Positions 41,600-50,071 are shown, numbered from the stretch's first letter. The stretch: 64,000 nucleotides of DNA from Streptomyces sp. RB17 (GCF_009604455.1 NZ_WEGL01000011.1:186001-250000); one strand, 5' to 3'. The notes: generated from the letters alone by a model not told the origin. Program-made: numbers and translations.

Positions 41600-43072
41600 A
41601 TGCGAAACCCCCCGCGTTCAGTACTTTTAGCCGCCGCCGGAGCAGCCACGCTCGTCGCGAGCGCGATCGTCCCGGTGGTGTCGGCCCAGGGAGCCACGCC
41701 CGCGTGCACGGTGGACTACTCCGTCACCAACCAGTGGGACGGCGGCTTCCAGGGATCGGTGAGGATCACCAACAACCGGGCAGCACTGAGCAGTTGGCGG
41801 CTCGGGTTCGACTTCGCCGACGGCCAGAAAGTAACCCAGGGCTGGAACGCCCAGTGGTCCCAGTCCGGCAGCACCGTGACCGCCGGAAACGAGAGCTAAA
41901 ACGGTTCCCTCGGCACCGGTGCGAGCGGCACCGCCGGCTTCCTCGCCTCCTGGTCGGGCCGCAACACCGCGCCGACGGTGTTCACGCTCAACGGAACGAT
42001 CTGCAACGTCGACACCGAGCCGACACCGCCGACCACACCGCCCCCGTCCTCCGGCGGCACCGCCCCCGCCCTGCATGTCTCCGGGAACAAGCTGGTGGAC
42101 GCCACCGGCACCCCCCACCGGCTGCTCGGCGTCAACCGCTCCGGCGGCGAGTTCATGTGCGTCCAGGGTTACGGCATCTGGGACGGCCCGGTCGACGACG
42201 CGGCCATCGGGGCGATCGCCGACTGGAAGGTCAACGCCGTGCGCATCCCGCTCAACGAGGAGTGCTGGCTGGGTCTTTCCAACATCAAGCCCGAGTACGG
42301 GGGCGCCAATTACATCGCCGCCGTCAAGGACCTGGTGGCCCGCGTCGAGGCGCACGGTCTGACCCCGATCCTCGACCTGCACTGGTCCTACGGCCAGTAC
42401 ACCGGCAACTCGGCCGGCTGCTCCGACGTCCACGCCACCTGTCAGAAGCCGATGCCCGACATGCAGTACAGCCCGTCGTTCTGGGCGTCGGTGGCGAGCA
42501 CCTTCAAGGACGACCCGGCGCCGGTGTTCGACCTGTTCAACGAGCCCTACCCGGACCGGGCCACCTCCAGCAGCACCGACGCCTGGAAGTGCTGGCGGGA
42601 CGGCGGGACCTGCCCCGGGATCTCGTACGAGGTCGCCGGTATGCAGGATCTCGTCGACAGTGTCCGGGACGCCGGAGCCAGGAACGTCATCATGGCCGGT
42701 GGGCCGGCGTATTCCAACGACCTCAGTCAGTGGCTCACGTACAGGCCCACCGACCCGGCCGGCAATCTGGCCGCCGCCTACCACGTCTACAACTTCAACA
42801 CCTGCTCGACCGAGAGCTGCTGGAACTCCACCCTCGCCCCGGTCGCCGCCCAGGTGCCGCTGATCGCCGGTGAGATAGGCGAGAACACCTGCGCGCACGC
42901 GTTCGTCGACCAGGTCATGAAGTGGTTCGACGACCGGGACCTGTCCTATCTGGGCTGGACCTGGAACGCCTGGGACTGCTCCTCCGGCCCGTCCCTGATC
43001 TCCGCCTACGACGGCACACCCACCGCGTACGGCATCGGGCTGCGCGACCACCTGCGCGCCCTGAACCCGTAG
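41600..43072 (+). pseudogene. CBM2-GH5 cellulase interrupted by an in-frame TAA
   Basis: One 490-codon frame encoding a secreted endoglucanase: signal peptide (MRNPPRSVLLAAAGAATLV, cleavage after SAQGA), family 2 cellulose-binding module (ACTVDYSVTNQWDGGFQGSV), Thr/Pro linker (TEPTPPTTPPPSS) and a GH5 catalytic domain with NEECWLGL, DLHWSYGQYT, the acid/base Glu in FDLFNEPYPD and the nucleophile Glu in IAGEIGENTC. Codon 100 is TAA (41897-41899) inside the CBM, where the family has an aromatic residue (AGNES-Tyr-NGS); TAC to TAA is a single change. Codon 10 is TTA. GGAG stands upstream and CebR boxes precede it. The GH5 part has no signal or ribosome site of its own. Confidence 0.85.
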
Positions 43073-43120
43073 ACACCGCGAACCCGTGGACACCACGGAC
43101 GACAGAAGGAACCGGCACTC

Positions 43121-43183
43121 ATGAGCCGTACCAGAACCTCGCTGCTCGCGCTGATGCAGAACGCCTATCCGCCGCTGTCCTGA
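43121..43183 (+). pseudogene. 20-codon remnant of a secreted-protein gene start
   Basis: MSRTRTSLLALMQNAYPPLS then TGA, behind a good AAGGAA ribosome site. The first ten residues look like the basic start of a signal peptide, after which the frame is lost. Placed directly after the cellulase, it may be the leftover of a second cellulase gene removed by deletion. Too short to be sure. Confidence 0.3.
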
Positions 43184-43209
43184 CCCGGTGACCTCCGCCG
43201 GGGTCGGCC

Positions 43210-44037
43210 CTACCGGCGCAGACCCCGGCGGATCGCGCGCTCCACCGGCGCGAACCCGCCGTGCGGCCGCTCCAGGTCCAGGGGCACCGCCGGATACAGC
43301 GGCGGCTGCGCCATGAACCGCGGCCGGGCGCCGTGGTGCGGCTGGGCCGCGTGCACCAGGAACGGATGGCAGAGGTAGACGTCACCGGGGCGGCCGGTGG
43401 CGTGGGCGAGCGGGCGGTGGGCCGTGGCCCGGTCGAGCCGGGGACCGAGTTCCAGGATGGACGCGCCCGCCTCGCCGTACGGCTTCAGCAGTTCCGGCAC
43501 GTCCAGGTGCGAGCCGACCCTGATCCGCGTCGGGGCGTCGGCCTCGGTGACCTCGCTGAACAGGAACAGCATCAGCAGCGCGCGGTCCCGCGAGCGCAGG
43601 TTGGCGAAGTACCAGCTCTCTCCCTCGGGGAGATAGCTGCCTTCGATGTGCCAGCCCGCGTCGTCCGGCTCCTCGGTGTGCGGGAAGCGAAGCGGGAACG
43701 AGCCCAGCGAATGACGCGGCACCCACCGGCCCGCACCGACGAGCAGATCGAACGCCGCGTGCAGGACAGGGGAGTTGACCGCCGCGTCGAACGGCTCCTG
43801 GGCCATGTCCCCGACCCACACCACCGGATCCTTCCAGGTGCCGGGAGCGTCCGGGTCGTAACCGGTTTCCCGCCACAGCAGCCGGGCGCAGTCCTCGGCG
43901 ACAGGGGTGGGGACCGCGCCGTCGATCTTCACGAAGCCGTCGCCGAGGAAGCGCTGCACCAGTTCGTCGTCCACGGGGCCCCATGCTGGCGCCGTCACCC
44001 GCTCGGGCGCACCTTGTTTCTTTTGCCGCACCGGCAT
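43210..44037 (-). CDS. Phytanoyl-CoA dioxygenase (PhyH) family protein
   Basis: 275-aa cupin-fold oxygenase-like protein: DDELVQRFLGDGFVKIDGAV at the start, SLGSFPLRFPHTEEPDDAGW then HIEGSYLPEGESW for the proximal metal His, and ATGRPGDVYLCHPFLVHAAQ near residue 225 with the distal His, followed by ARPRFMAQPPLYP with the 2-oxoglutarate Arg. The usual HxD metal pair reads HIE here, so activity is not certain. Start is unclear: ATG 44037 lacks a good ribosome site; GTG 43998 is an alternative. Substrate unknown. Confidence 0.75.
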   Translation of the reverse strand: MPVRQKKQGAPERVTAPAWGPVDDELVQRFLGDGFVKIDGAVPTPVAEDCARLLWRETGYDPDAPGTWKDPVVWVGDMAQEPFDAAVNSPVLHAAFDLLVGAGRWVPRHSLGSFPLRFPHTEEPDDAGWHIEGSYLPEGESWYFANLRSRDRALLMLFLFSEVTEADAPTRIRVGSHLDVPELLKPYGEAGASILELGPRLDRATAHRPLAHATGRPGDVYLCHPFLVHAAQPHHGARPRFMAQPPLYPAVPLDLERPHGGFAPVERAIRRGLRR

Positions 44038-44121
44038 CTTTTTTGCGGCACCGGCAACGAAACTGGCCTCTCCCCGTGTGCCGTCGCACGCTGGCCGCAT
44101 CCGAGCGAGAGGCTGAGCGAC

Positions 44122-45045
44122 ATGGCACACGACCACCAGGCCCACCACCACAGGCACCCCACACGGCACGGCCACGGTGACACCCACGCTCACACCCACG
44201 GCGGCGACGTCGACTGGGGCGCGATGGCGGCGCTGCTGGAGGCGGAGGCCGAGGTGACCGCCCCGGCATACGCGCGCGCCCTGGCCTGGCTGGGCAGGGA
44301 AGTGACCGAGCCCGGGCTGATCGTGGACGCGGGCAGCGGGCCCGGAGTGATCGCCTGCCTGATGGCGGAGACGTTCCCCGGCGCGCGGGTGGTCGCCGCC
44401 GACGCCTCCGAACCGCTTCTGGAGCACGCCCGGGCCCGTGCCGCCCGCCAGGGCGTCGCCGACCGCTTCGGCACCCTCGCGGGGGAACTCCCGGACTCTC
44501 TGGCCGAGTTGGACTATCCGGCGGACCTGCTGTGGGCCAGCCGCAGCCTGCACCACCTCGGCGACCAGAAGGCCGCGCTCACCGCGTTCGCCGCCCGGCT
44601 CGCCCCGGGCGGCACCCTGGCCATCCTGGAGGGCGGACTGCCCAGCCGCTGTCTTCCCCGGGACATCGGCTTCGGCCGCCCCGGACTGCAGGCCCGCCTC
44701 GACGTGCTCCAGGAGGCCCGCTTCGCCCGGATGCGCGCCGAGCTGCCCGGCGCGGTCGCCGAGACCGAGGACTGGCCGGCCCTGCTGACCGCGGCCGGCC
44801 TGAAGCACACGGGCACCCGCAGCTTCCTCCTCGACATCCCCGCCCCCGTACCGGACCGGGCCCGCGCCTTCGTCGTCGGTGCACTGACCCGCACCCGGGA
44901 CATCCACGCCGACGCCCTGGACGCCGAGGACCGCGCCACCCTCGACCGCCTCCTCGACCCCGCCGATCCCGCCGGCGTCCACCACCGCCCCGACGTCTTC
45001 ATCCTGGCGGCCCACACGGTGCACCGGGCGGTACGGCCGATGTGA
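44122..45045 (+). CDS. SAM-dependent methyltransferase with His-rich N-terminus
   Basis: 307-aa methyltransferase. The first ~28 residues contain eleven histidines (HDHQAHHHRHPTRHGHGDTH), a likely metal-binding tail. The catalytic fold follows: IVDAGSGPGVIACLMAE near residue 67, RVVAADASEPLLEHARARAA near 92, WASRSLHHLGDQKAALTAFA near 136 and LAPGGTLAILEGGLPS. It is divergent from the dioxygenase gene 85 bp away, where an AT-rich stretch (tcttttttgcgg) probably holds the promoters. Substrate unknown; similar genes sit near metal or arsenic genes, but none are present here. Confidence 0.8.
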   Translation: MAHDHQAHHHRHPTRHGHGDTHAHTHGGDVDWGAMAALLEAEAEVTAPAYARALAWLGREVTEPGLIVDAGSGPGVIACLMAETFPGARVVAADASEPLLEHARARAARQGVADRFGTLAGELPDSLAELDYPADLLWASRSLHHLGDQKAALTAFAARLAPGGTLAILEGGLPSRCLPRDIGFGRPGLQARLDVLQEARFARMRAELPGAVAETEDWPALLTAAGLKHTGTRSFLLDIPAPVPDRARAFVVGALTRTRDIHADALDAEDRATLDRLLDPADPAGVHHRPDVFILAAHTVHRAVRPM

Positions 45046-45394
45046 CCTGGCGTATCGCCGGAGGTTCGGGTGCGGTGCCGAGTACGACCCCGGGGCCGCA
45101 CGCCCTCCCGCCCGCGCCGCTTCTCGCCCGCGCCACTCAACACCGCCCCGCCCGCGCGAACACGCTCACCCGCGCACCCCGCACCATCCACGTCCGGCAC
45201 TCCTCGAAGTGCCCGGGGGCACCTGGCGCTTGACCGCCTCGCGCGGATCCGGGTCCACCGGCTGTCCCACCGGGTCCGGCCGTCGGACCCGAAGCGGGCC
45301 GTCGTCGTCCGCTCACGTGCGCACGGCGTGCCGGTCCCGCCGCATGGCAGCGCCACCTGCCGTCGGTGCCGTACCGCCGTACCTGCGACGGCAC
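45046..45394. other. Intergenic stretch without a supported gene
   Basis: About 350 GC-rich bases between the methyltransferase stop and the promoter of the SDR gene. Frames are open on both strands only by composition; no ribosome site plus recognisable domain, RNA gene or long inverted repeat was found. Confidence 0.5.
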
Positions 45395-45425
45395 TTGACT
45401 TGAAGAGTGCTCCAAGTGATGGACT
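45395..45425 (+). promoter_or_regulatory. MerR-type promoter/operator upstream of the SDR gene
   Basis: TTGACT (45395-45400) as -35 and TGGACT (45420-45425) as -10 with a long 19-bp spacer that holds the dyad CTTGAAG-AGTG-CTCCAAG (45399-45416, one mismatch). A long spacer filled by such a dyad is the signature of MerR-family activation, typical of streptomycete oxidoreductase genes. No merR gene lies in the window. Confidence 0.6.
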
Positions 45426-45457
45426 GCCGGTCTCACCGACACACAGGGGGACCTCAC

Positions 45458-46159
45458 ATGAACGACACTCCGGTCGCACTCGTCACCGGCGGCGCCACCG
45501 GCATCGGCGCCGCCGTCGCCCGGCAGTTGCTGGCCGCCGGGCACCGGGTCGCCGTCACCGGCCGTACGGAGGCCCGGCTGCGGGACTTCGCCGACGGGCT
45601 CGGCAATCCCGAGGAGCTGCTGACGGTCGCCGGTGACGCGTCGGCGTTCGATGACATACAGAATGCTGTCGACCGCACCCTCAAGGCGTACGGCCGACTG
45701 GACACGGTCGTCGCCAACGCCGGCTTCGCCACCCATGACACCGTGGCCGAGGGCGACCCGGCCGGCTGGACCGAGATGGTGCTCACCAACGTCCTCGGCC
45801 CGGCCCTGCTCATCCGGGCCTCCGTCGAGGCGCTGAAGGAGTCCCGCGGCCGGATCGTCCTCATCGGCAGCGTCGCCGGGTTCGTGAACACCCCGGGCAA
45901 CATCTACGGCGCCACCAAGTGGGCGGTCACCGGGCTCGCCGAGAACACCCGGCGTCAGGTCACGGAGTACGGGATCGGTGTGACGCTGGTCGCCCCCGGC
46001 CGGGTGGAGACCCCGTTCTGGGACGGGCTCGGCAGCCTGCCGCCGGGACACCTGCTGACCGCCGACCAGATCGCCGACTCGGTGGTCTGGGCGATCCGGC
46101 AGCCGGCCGGGGTCGACGTCAACACCGTGGTCGTACGTCCGCTGGGCCAGCCCAACTGA
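45458..46159 (+). CDS. Short-chain dehydrogenase/reductase
   Basis: 233-aa classical SDR using NAD(P)H. Cofactor motif ALVTGGATGIGAAVARQL at residue 7, VVANAGFATHD near 85, catalytic Ser in VLIGSVAGFVN near 136 and the YGATKWAVTGLAE motif (Tyr and Lys) near 149, followed by TLVAPGRVETPFW. Substrate unknown. ATG at 45458 with GGGGGA six bases upstream; preceded by a MerR-type promoter. Convergent with the chitosanase gene only 13 bases beyond its stop. Confidence 0.92.
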   Translation: MNDTPVALVTGGATGIGAAVARQLLAAGHRVAVTGRTEARLRDFADGLGNPEELLTVAGDASAFDDIQNAVDRTLKAYGRLDTVVANAGFATHDTVAEGDPAGWTEMVLTNVLGPALLIRASVEALKESRGRIVLIGSVAGFVNTPGNIYGATKWAVTGLAENTRRQVTEYGIGVTLVAPGRVETPFWDGLGSLPPGHLLTADQIADSVVWAIRQPAGVDVNTVVVRPLGQPN

Positions 46160-46172
46160 CGTACGGCGCCGG

Positions 46173-46880
46173 TCAGTTGTTGGCCAGGAACTGCTTGGCC
46201 AGCTGGTCCCCGAGGGAGACCGCGGCGCTGTGGCTCTCGATGGGGGAGACCCTGGAGTTCTTGAACAGGATGTAGGTCACGCCCGAGTCGGCGCCGCCGG
46301 TCTTCGGGTCCGGATCGATGCCGAGCGCCTTGGCGGTGGCGTACGACGCCTCCCCGATGATCTTCGTGGGCCCGGTGTCGCCGACGACGGCGTACTCCAC
46401 CTTGTTGTTGTAGATCACCGCGACCACGCCACCGCCCTTGATCCCGGCGCTGGAGTAGTTCCAGATGCTGCTGGAGCTCGGGACCACCACGTACGGGAGC
46501 GACTCCGCCTTCAGTGGTTTGCCGTCGGACTGGTGGAAGGCGGTGTCGTCCTGGTACCAGGGGTCGCGGTTCTCGTTGCAGTTGGTGGTGCGCTGGCCGT
46601 CGCAGTCGATGTCCATGTCGGCCTTCCAGAACACGGCGCCGTTCTTGCCGCACACGGGGACCGTGGCCGACGTCTCGTCGTCGGTCTTGTACTTGCCGTT
46701 CGATATCTGCGAACACGACTTCACCTTGGCGAGCAGATCGGCCGCGCTGACCGAGCCCTCCTGGGCGGAGGCCGGAGCGGTGTGCGTCGCCGTGCCGGCG
46801 GACGCGTGCGCGGGCAGCATTCCGGCGGCGAGCAGGGCGGTCCCGGAGGCCGCGGCAAGGGTCAGGGTTCGAAGGCGCAC
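46173..46880 (-). CDS. Secreted chitosanase, glycoside hydrolase family 75
   Basis: 235-aa exported enzyme that hydrolyses chitosan. Signal peptide RLRTLTLAAASGTALLAAGM with cleavage near AHASA; mature GH75 domain with AVFWKADMDIDCDGQRTTNC (acidic catalytic region), RDPWYQDDTAFHQSDGKPL, LPYVVVPSSSSIWNY, VVAVIYNNKVEYAVVGDTGP and ILFKNSRVSPIESHSAAVSL. The GTG at 46880 is chosen because GAAGGG stands nine bases upstream and the basic n-region follows; the frame stays open 16 codons further but through the operator. A CsnR-like operator lies 17-35 bp upstream. Confidence 0.88.
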   Translation of the reverse strand: MRLRTLTLAAASGTALLAAGMLPAHASAGTATHTAPASAQEGSVSAADLLAKVKSCSQISNGKYKTDDETSATVPVCGKNGAVFWKADMDIDCDGQRTTNCNENRDPWYQDDTAFHQSDGKPLKAESLPYVVVPSSSSIWNYSSAGIKGGGVVAVIYNNKVEYAVVGDTGPTKIIGEASYATAKALGIDPDPKTGGADSGVTYILFKNSRVSPIESHSAAVSLGDQLAKQFLANN

Positions 46881-46896
46881 TGTGGGGGGCCCTTCT

Positions 46897-46915
46897 GTTA
46901 GGAAAGTTTCCTTAC
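46897..46915. promoter_or_regulatory. CsnR-like operator of the chitosanase gene
   Basis: GTTAGGAAAGTTTCCTTAC, an odd-length palindrome with one mismatch in the outer arm. It closely resembles the operator described for CsnR, the ROK-family repressor of streptomycete chitosanase genes. It sits just upstream of the ribosome site. Confidence 0.75.
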
Positions 46916-47090
46916 TGGTGCCGTACACGGTGGACCCGTCTGCATGTCCTCGTCAACCCTCGGATTGCGAGCTCCCGAAAGCTGTGCGTATTGCGGTGAT
47001 TTGAGACCCTGGCAAGACTGTAGAAAACGACTTTTCCGGATATGTCTGCCGCGTCGGTCGGCAGGGTCACCGCTCCGGGAGGCGAGGCGC

Positions 47091-47702
47091 ATGTTCGTAC
47101 GCACGGTGTACGCGACCGGCGATCCGGCGCAGCTGGGCACGGCCGTGGGGGCCCTGAACACCCGGGGGCACGACCTGCTGGAGGAGCGGCCCGGCTATCG
47201 GGGCGCGGGCGTCTTCGTCGACCGTGACCTCGGCAAACTGCTCACGGTCAGCTGGTGGGAGTCCGTGGACGCCCGCCGCAACAGCGACGAGGTGATGAGT
47301 GCCCGGCGGCCGGAGCTGCTGCAGCCCTTCGCCGGGACCGTCGCGGTCGAGAACTACGAGGCCGCCGTCTTCCACCGCGCGCACCGGCCTGTCACCGGCG
47401 GCTGGCTGCGGGTCGCCCGGCTCGAGTTCGACCCGGCGGACACGGACCTCGCCGCCGACACCTTCCACGCCGGCGTGCTGCCCCGGCTGGAGGTCCTGCC
47501 CGGATTCGCCGGCGCGGCCCTCTTCCTGGACCGCGAACGCGGTCGCGGCATGTCGGGTGTCCTCTTCGCCGACCGCGCCCTGCTCGCCGCGGCCCGGGGC
47601 GCCCAGGCCGCGATCCGCCGCGAGGGTACGGCCAAGGCGCACGTGGCGGTGGTCGCGCTGGAGGAGTTCGAGGTCATCCACGCGGACGTACGGGGCGACT
47701 GA
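47091..47702 (+). CDS. Double ABM-like ferredoxin-fold protein of unknown function
   Basis: 203-aa protein made of two related halves, each like the antibiotic-biosynthesis-monooxygenase/dimeric alpha-beta barrel fold: GYRGAGVFVDRDLGK near residue 35 and GFAGAALFLDRERGR near residue 139, each followed by a strand (TVSWWES, GVLFAD). Internal duplication would let a single chain form the barrel. No catalytic residues stand out. ATG at 47091 has GGGAGG upstream. Isolated between the chitosanase promoter and a terminator. Confidence 0.65.
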   Translation: MFVRTVYATGDPAQLGTAVGALNTRGHDLLEERPGYRGAGVFVDRDLGKLLTVSWWESVDARRNSDEVMSARRPELLQPFAGTVAVENYEAAVFHRAHRPVTGGWLRVARLEFDPADTDLAADTFHAGVLPRLEVLPGFAGAALFLDRERGRGMSGVLFADRALLAAARGAQAAIRREGTAKAHVAVVALEEFEVIHADVRGD

Positions 47703-47923
47703 GCGCGGAGGCATGCGGAGGTGCGCGGAGGTGGGCGACAAGGGAGCGCCGGGGCGGGCGTGGCCCGGCCTGCGAGGTGCGAGGGGCCGCGTTCCGGGAC
47801 AACGCCGCCGTAGGGCGCGGGCGGCCGGGGCGCATGACCTCGCATCGGGCGCACACCGCCGTACGACGCGAGGTGACGCAGGTCAAGCGCGTGGCGCGCC
47901 GGGCGTCCGCCCCCGAACTGCAG

Positions 47924-47962
47924 ACGGCCGCCGTCCCGCCGGGTGGACGGGACGGCGGCCGT
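47924..47962. terminator. Long perfect terminator hairpin
   Basis: ACGGCCGCCGTCCCG (47924-47938) pairs perfectly with CGGGACGGCGGCCGT (47948-47962) across a nine-base loop, in the 326-bp gap between the convergent genes ending at 47702 and 48029. The rest of this gap shows no gene. Confidence 0.85.
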
Positions 47963-48028
47963 GCGGTGCGCGGCGGGTGTGAGTCCGTGCGGAGGTACCG
48001 GGTGGCAGCGCCTGAGAGGCGTCGGGTA

Positions 48029-48865
48029 TCAGCCCATGTCGAAGGTGGCCGGGTTCGGGCCCAGGCGGCGGTCCTCGTTGAGGGCGCTGATCGCCGCGAG
48101 GTCCTCGTCGTCCAGGCTGAAGCCGAAGACCTCGATGTTCTCCTTGATCCGGGACGGCGTCACGGACTTCGGGATCGCGATGTTGCCGAGCTGGACGTGC
48201 CAGCGCAGCACGACCTGGGCCGGGGTGCGGCCGTGCTTCTGCGCGATGGCGACGATCGCCGGCACCTCCAGCAGGCCCTTGCCCTGGCCGAGCGGCGACC
48301 AGGCCTCGGTGGCGATGCCCTGCTCGGCGTGGAACTCGCGGGCGGCGTGCTGCTGCAGGTGCGGGTGCAGCTCGATCTGGTTGACCGCCGGGATGACGGA
48401 GGTCTCGGAGATCAGCCGCTCCAGGTGCTCGGGAAGGAAGTTGGACACGCCGATCGCGCGGACCCGCTTGTCCGCCAGCAGCTTCTCGAACGCCTTGTAG
48501 CTGTCGGTGAAGGTGCCACGGGCCGGCAGCGGCCAGTGGATCAGGTACAGGTCGAGGTAGTCGAGGCCCAGCTTCCGCAGTGACGCGTCGAAGGCGCGCA
48601 GCGTGGCGTCGTACCCCTGGTCGCTGTTCCAGAGCTTGGTGGTGACGAAGATGTCCTCGCGGGGCAGGCCGGAGGCGGCGATCGCCTTGCCGGTGCCCTC
48701 TTCGTTGCCGTAGATGGCCGCGGTGTCGATGCTGCGGTACCCGGCCTCCAGCGCCGTGGCGACGGCCCGCTCGGCATCGTCGTCCGGCACCTGCCACACG
48801 CCGTAGCCCAGCTGGGGCATCTCGACGCCGTTGTTGAGGATGATCGGGGGGACCTTGCTGCTCAC
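48029..48865 (-). CDS. Aldo/keto reductase
   Basis: 278-aa NADPH-dependent aldo/keto reductase, close to the 2,5-diketo-D-gluconate reductase type. The catalytic tetrad is complete: Asp and Tyr in SIDTAAIYGNEEGTG near residue 50, Lys in FVTTKLWN near 75, His in YLIHWPLP near 108. NADPH-binding AIPKSVTPSRIKENIEVFGF near 235. GTG 48865 gives the usual length; AAGAGG is upstream. A GTG 16 codons earlier is less likely. It is divergent from the pqq operon, across a 316-bp region with a TetR-type palindrome. Confidence 0.9.
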   Translation of the reverse strand: MSSKVPPIILNNGVEMPQLGYGVWQVPDDDAERAVATALEAGYRSIDTAAIYGNEEGTGKAIAASGLPREDIFVTTKLWNSDQGYDATLRAFDASLRKLGLDYLDLYLIHWPLPARGTFTDSYKAFEKLLADKRVRAIGVSNFLPEHLERLISETSVIPAVNQIELHPHLQQHAAREFHAEQGIATEAWSPLGQGKGLLEVPAIVAIAQKHGRTPAQVVLRWHVQLGNIAIPKSVTPSRIKENIEVFGFSLDDEDLAAISALNEDRRLGPNPATFDMG

Positions 48866-48957
48866 GAGCCTCTTGATCCTTAGGTTGTCGACAGGTCGTA
48901 CTCCCATCGTCAACGATCACGCGCCGGCCCGCATTCCTGGCGGCCCGATCCGCCCGC

Positions 48958-48971
48958 ACTGACCGGTCAGT
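48958..48971. promoter_or_regulatory. TetR-type palindrome between the reductase and pqqA
   Basis: ACTGACCGGTCAGT, a perfect 14-bp palindrome of the kind bound by TetR-family repressors, followed directly by a further cagt. A near copy lies at 62514 before the acyl-CoA ligase gene. A possible pqq promoter, TTGACC near 49028 with a weak -10, lies downstream, and a GGTCCGGACC palindrome is at 49017. Confidence 0.5.
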
Positions 48972-49181
48972 CAGTCCCCGGGGCGGAGATTGGCCGGAAA
49001 CGCATCCGACGTTTTCGGTCCGGACCATTGACCGGAGCCCTTTGCCCCGCAACTCTGTATCGCGCCACCGGACGTATCGCTGAACCCGGTGCATACATGT
49101 GAACCGGCCCTGACCATGGCCGCGTGTTCCCCCCGGCTCCCTTCTGAGACTCCCCACCCTCAGGAAAGCGAGTACGCGCAC

Positions 49182-49349
49182 ATGAACGAGAGCCCTTCGT
49201 CGTCCGTTCCGACGCACCACTCCGATCCCAAGACATCCGATGAAAAGGCCTGGAAAAGCCCTGGCTTCCACATCGTGGAGACCGCGCTGGAGGTGACCGC
49301 CTACGCGCTCGCCGACCGCCGTCCGCCCGAGCCGCCCCCGGCCGCATGA
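49182..49349 (+). CDS. pqqA: Pyrroloquinoline quinone precursor peptide PqqA
   Basis: 55-aa precursor of the redox cofactor PQQ. The C-terminal core WKSPGFHIVETALEVTAYAL keeps the essential Glu37 and Tyr41 with three residues between (E-VTA-Y), the two side chains that PqqE crosslinks. It is longer than the usual 22-30-residue PqqA, with a ~22-residue polar leader (SSSVPTHHSDPKTSDEK) and a proline-rich tail. ATG 49182 is about a dozen bases after AGGAAAG; an upstream in-frame start is possible but poorer. Its stop overlaps the pqqC start (ATGA). Confidence 0.82.
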   Translation: MNESPSSSVPTHHSDPKTSDEKAWKSPGFHIVETALEVTAYALADRRPPEPPPAA

Positions 49350-50071
49350 CCGCGGCCCCACGGGTCCTCGACGGCCCTGCCGCCTGGCCTGCCGACGAGT
49401 TCACCGAACGGCTCCGCGCGGTCACCGCGACGCGCTACCACGACCGGCACCCCTTCAACCGGCGGATGCACCGCGGCGAACTGAGCCCCGCCGAGCTGCG
49501 CCGCTGGATCGCCGCCCGCTTCCACTACCAGCGGCACATCCCCGTCAAGGACGCGCTGATCCTCGCCAAGCTCGACCGGCCCGAGGAACGCCGCGCCTGG
49601 CTGCGCCGCATCCACGACCAGGACGGTACCGACGCCGACTCGATGGGCGGCGGCGGTATCGAGCGCTGGCTGCGGCTCGGTGAGGCGGCCGGCCTCGCCC
49701 GCGAGGAGCTGTGGAACACCTCCCGGGTGCCGCCCGGGGTGCGGTTCGCGGTCGAGGGGTACGTCACCTTCTGCCGGCGGCGCCCGCTGCTGGACGCGGT
49801 CGCTGCCTCGCTCACCGAGATGTCGGCCCCGGATCTGATGCGCACCCGCATCGCCGCCTTCGAACGCCACTACCCGTGGATCGACCCGGCGGGCCTCGCC
49901 TACTTCCGCACCCGTGTCACCCAGGGCGCCCGGGACGCCGAGCAGGCGCTCGCCCTGGTCCTCGCCCGGGCCCGCACCCGCGAGCAGCAGCAACGGGCCG
50001 TCGCCGCACTGGAGTTCAAGTGCGAGGTGCTGTGGGCGCTGCTGGACGCGGTGGACCGGGGCTCCCCATGA
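49346..50071 (+). CDS. pqqC: Pyrroloquinoline-quinone synthase PqqC
   Basis: 241-aa cofactorless oxidase that performs the last step of PQQ formation, ring closure and eight-electron oxidation. Marks: YHDRHPFNRRMHRGELSPAE near residue 32, RWIAARFHYQRHIPVKDALI near 53, RRIHDQDG near 88 and GVRFAVEGYVTFCRRRP near 131, YPWIDPAGLAYFRTRV near 176. Several active-site His/Tyr/Arg positions are kept. Start overlaps pqqA, stop overlaps pqqD (ATGA both), so synthesis is coupled. Confidence 0.93.
   Translation: MTAAPRVLDGPAAWPADEFTERLRAVTATRYHDRHPFNRRMHRGELSPAELRRWIAARFHYQRHIPVKDALILAKLDRPEERRAWLRRIHDQDGTDADSMGGGGIERWLRLGEAAGLAREELWNTSRVPPGVRFAVEGYVTFCRRRPLLDAVAASLTEMSAPDLMRTRIAAFERHYPWIDPAGLAYFRTRVTQGARDAEQALALVLARARTREQQQRAVAALEFKCEVLWALLDAVDRGSP

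Noticed and set aside
45046..45394. Possible MerR regulator gene before the SDR
   Set aside because: No frame on either strand shows a MerR helix-turn-helix; only compositional open frames.
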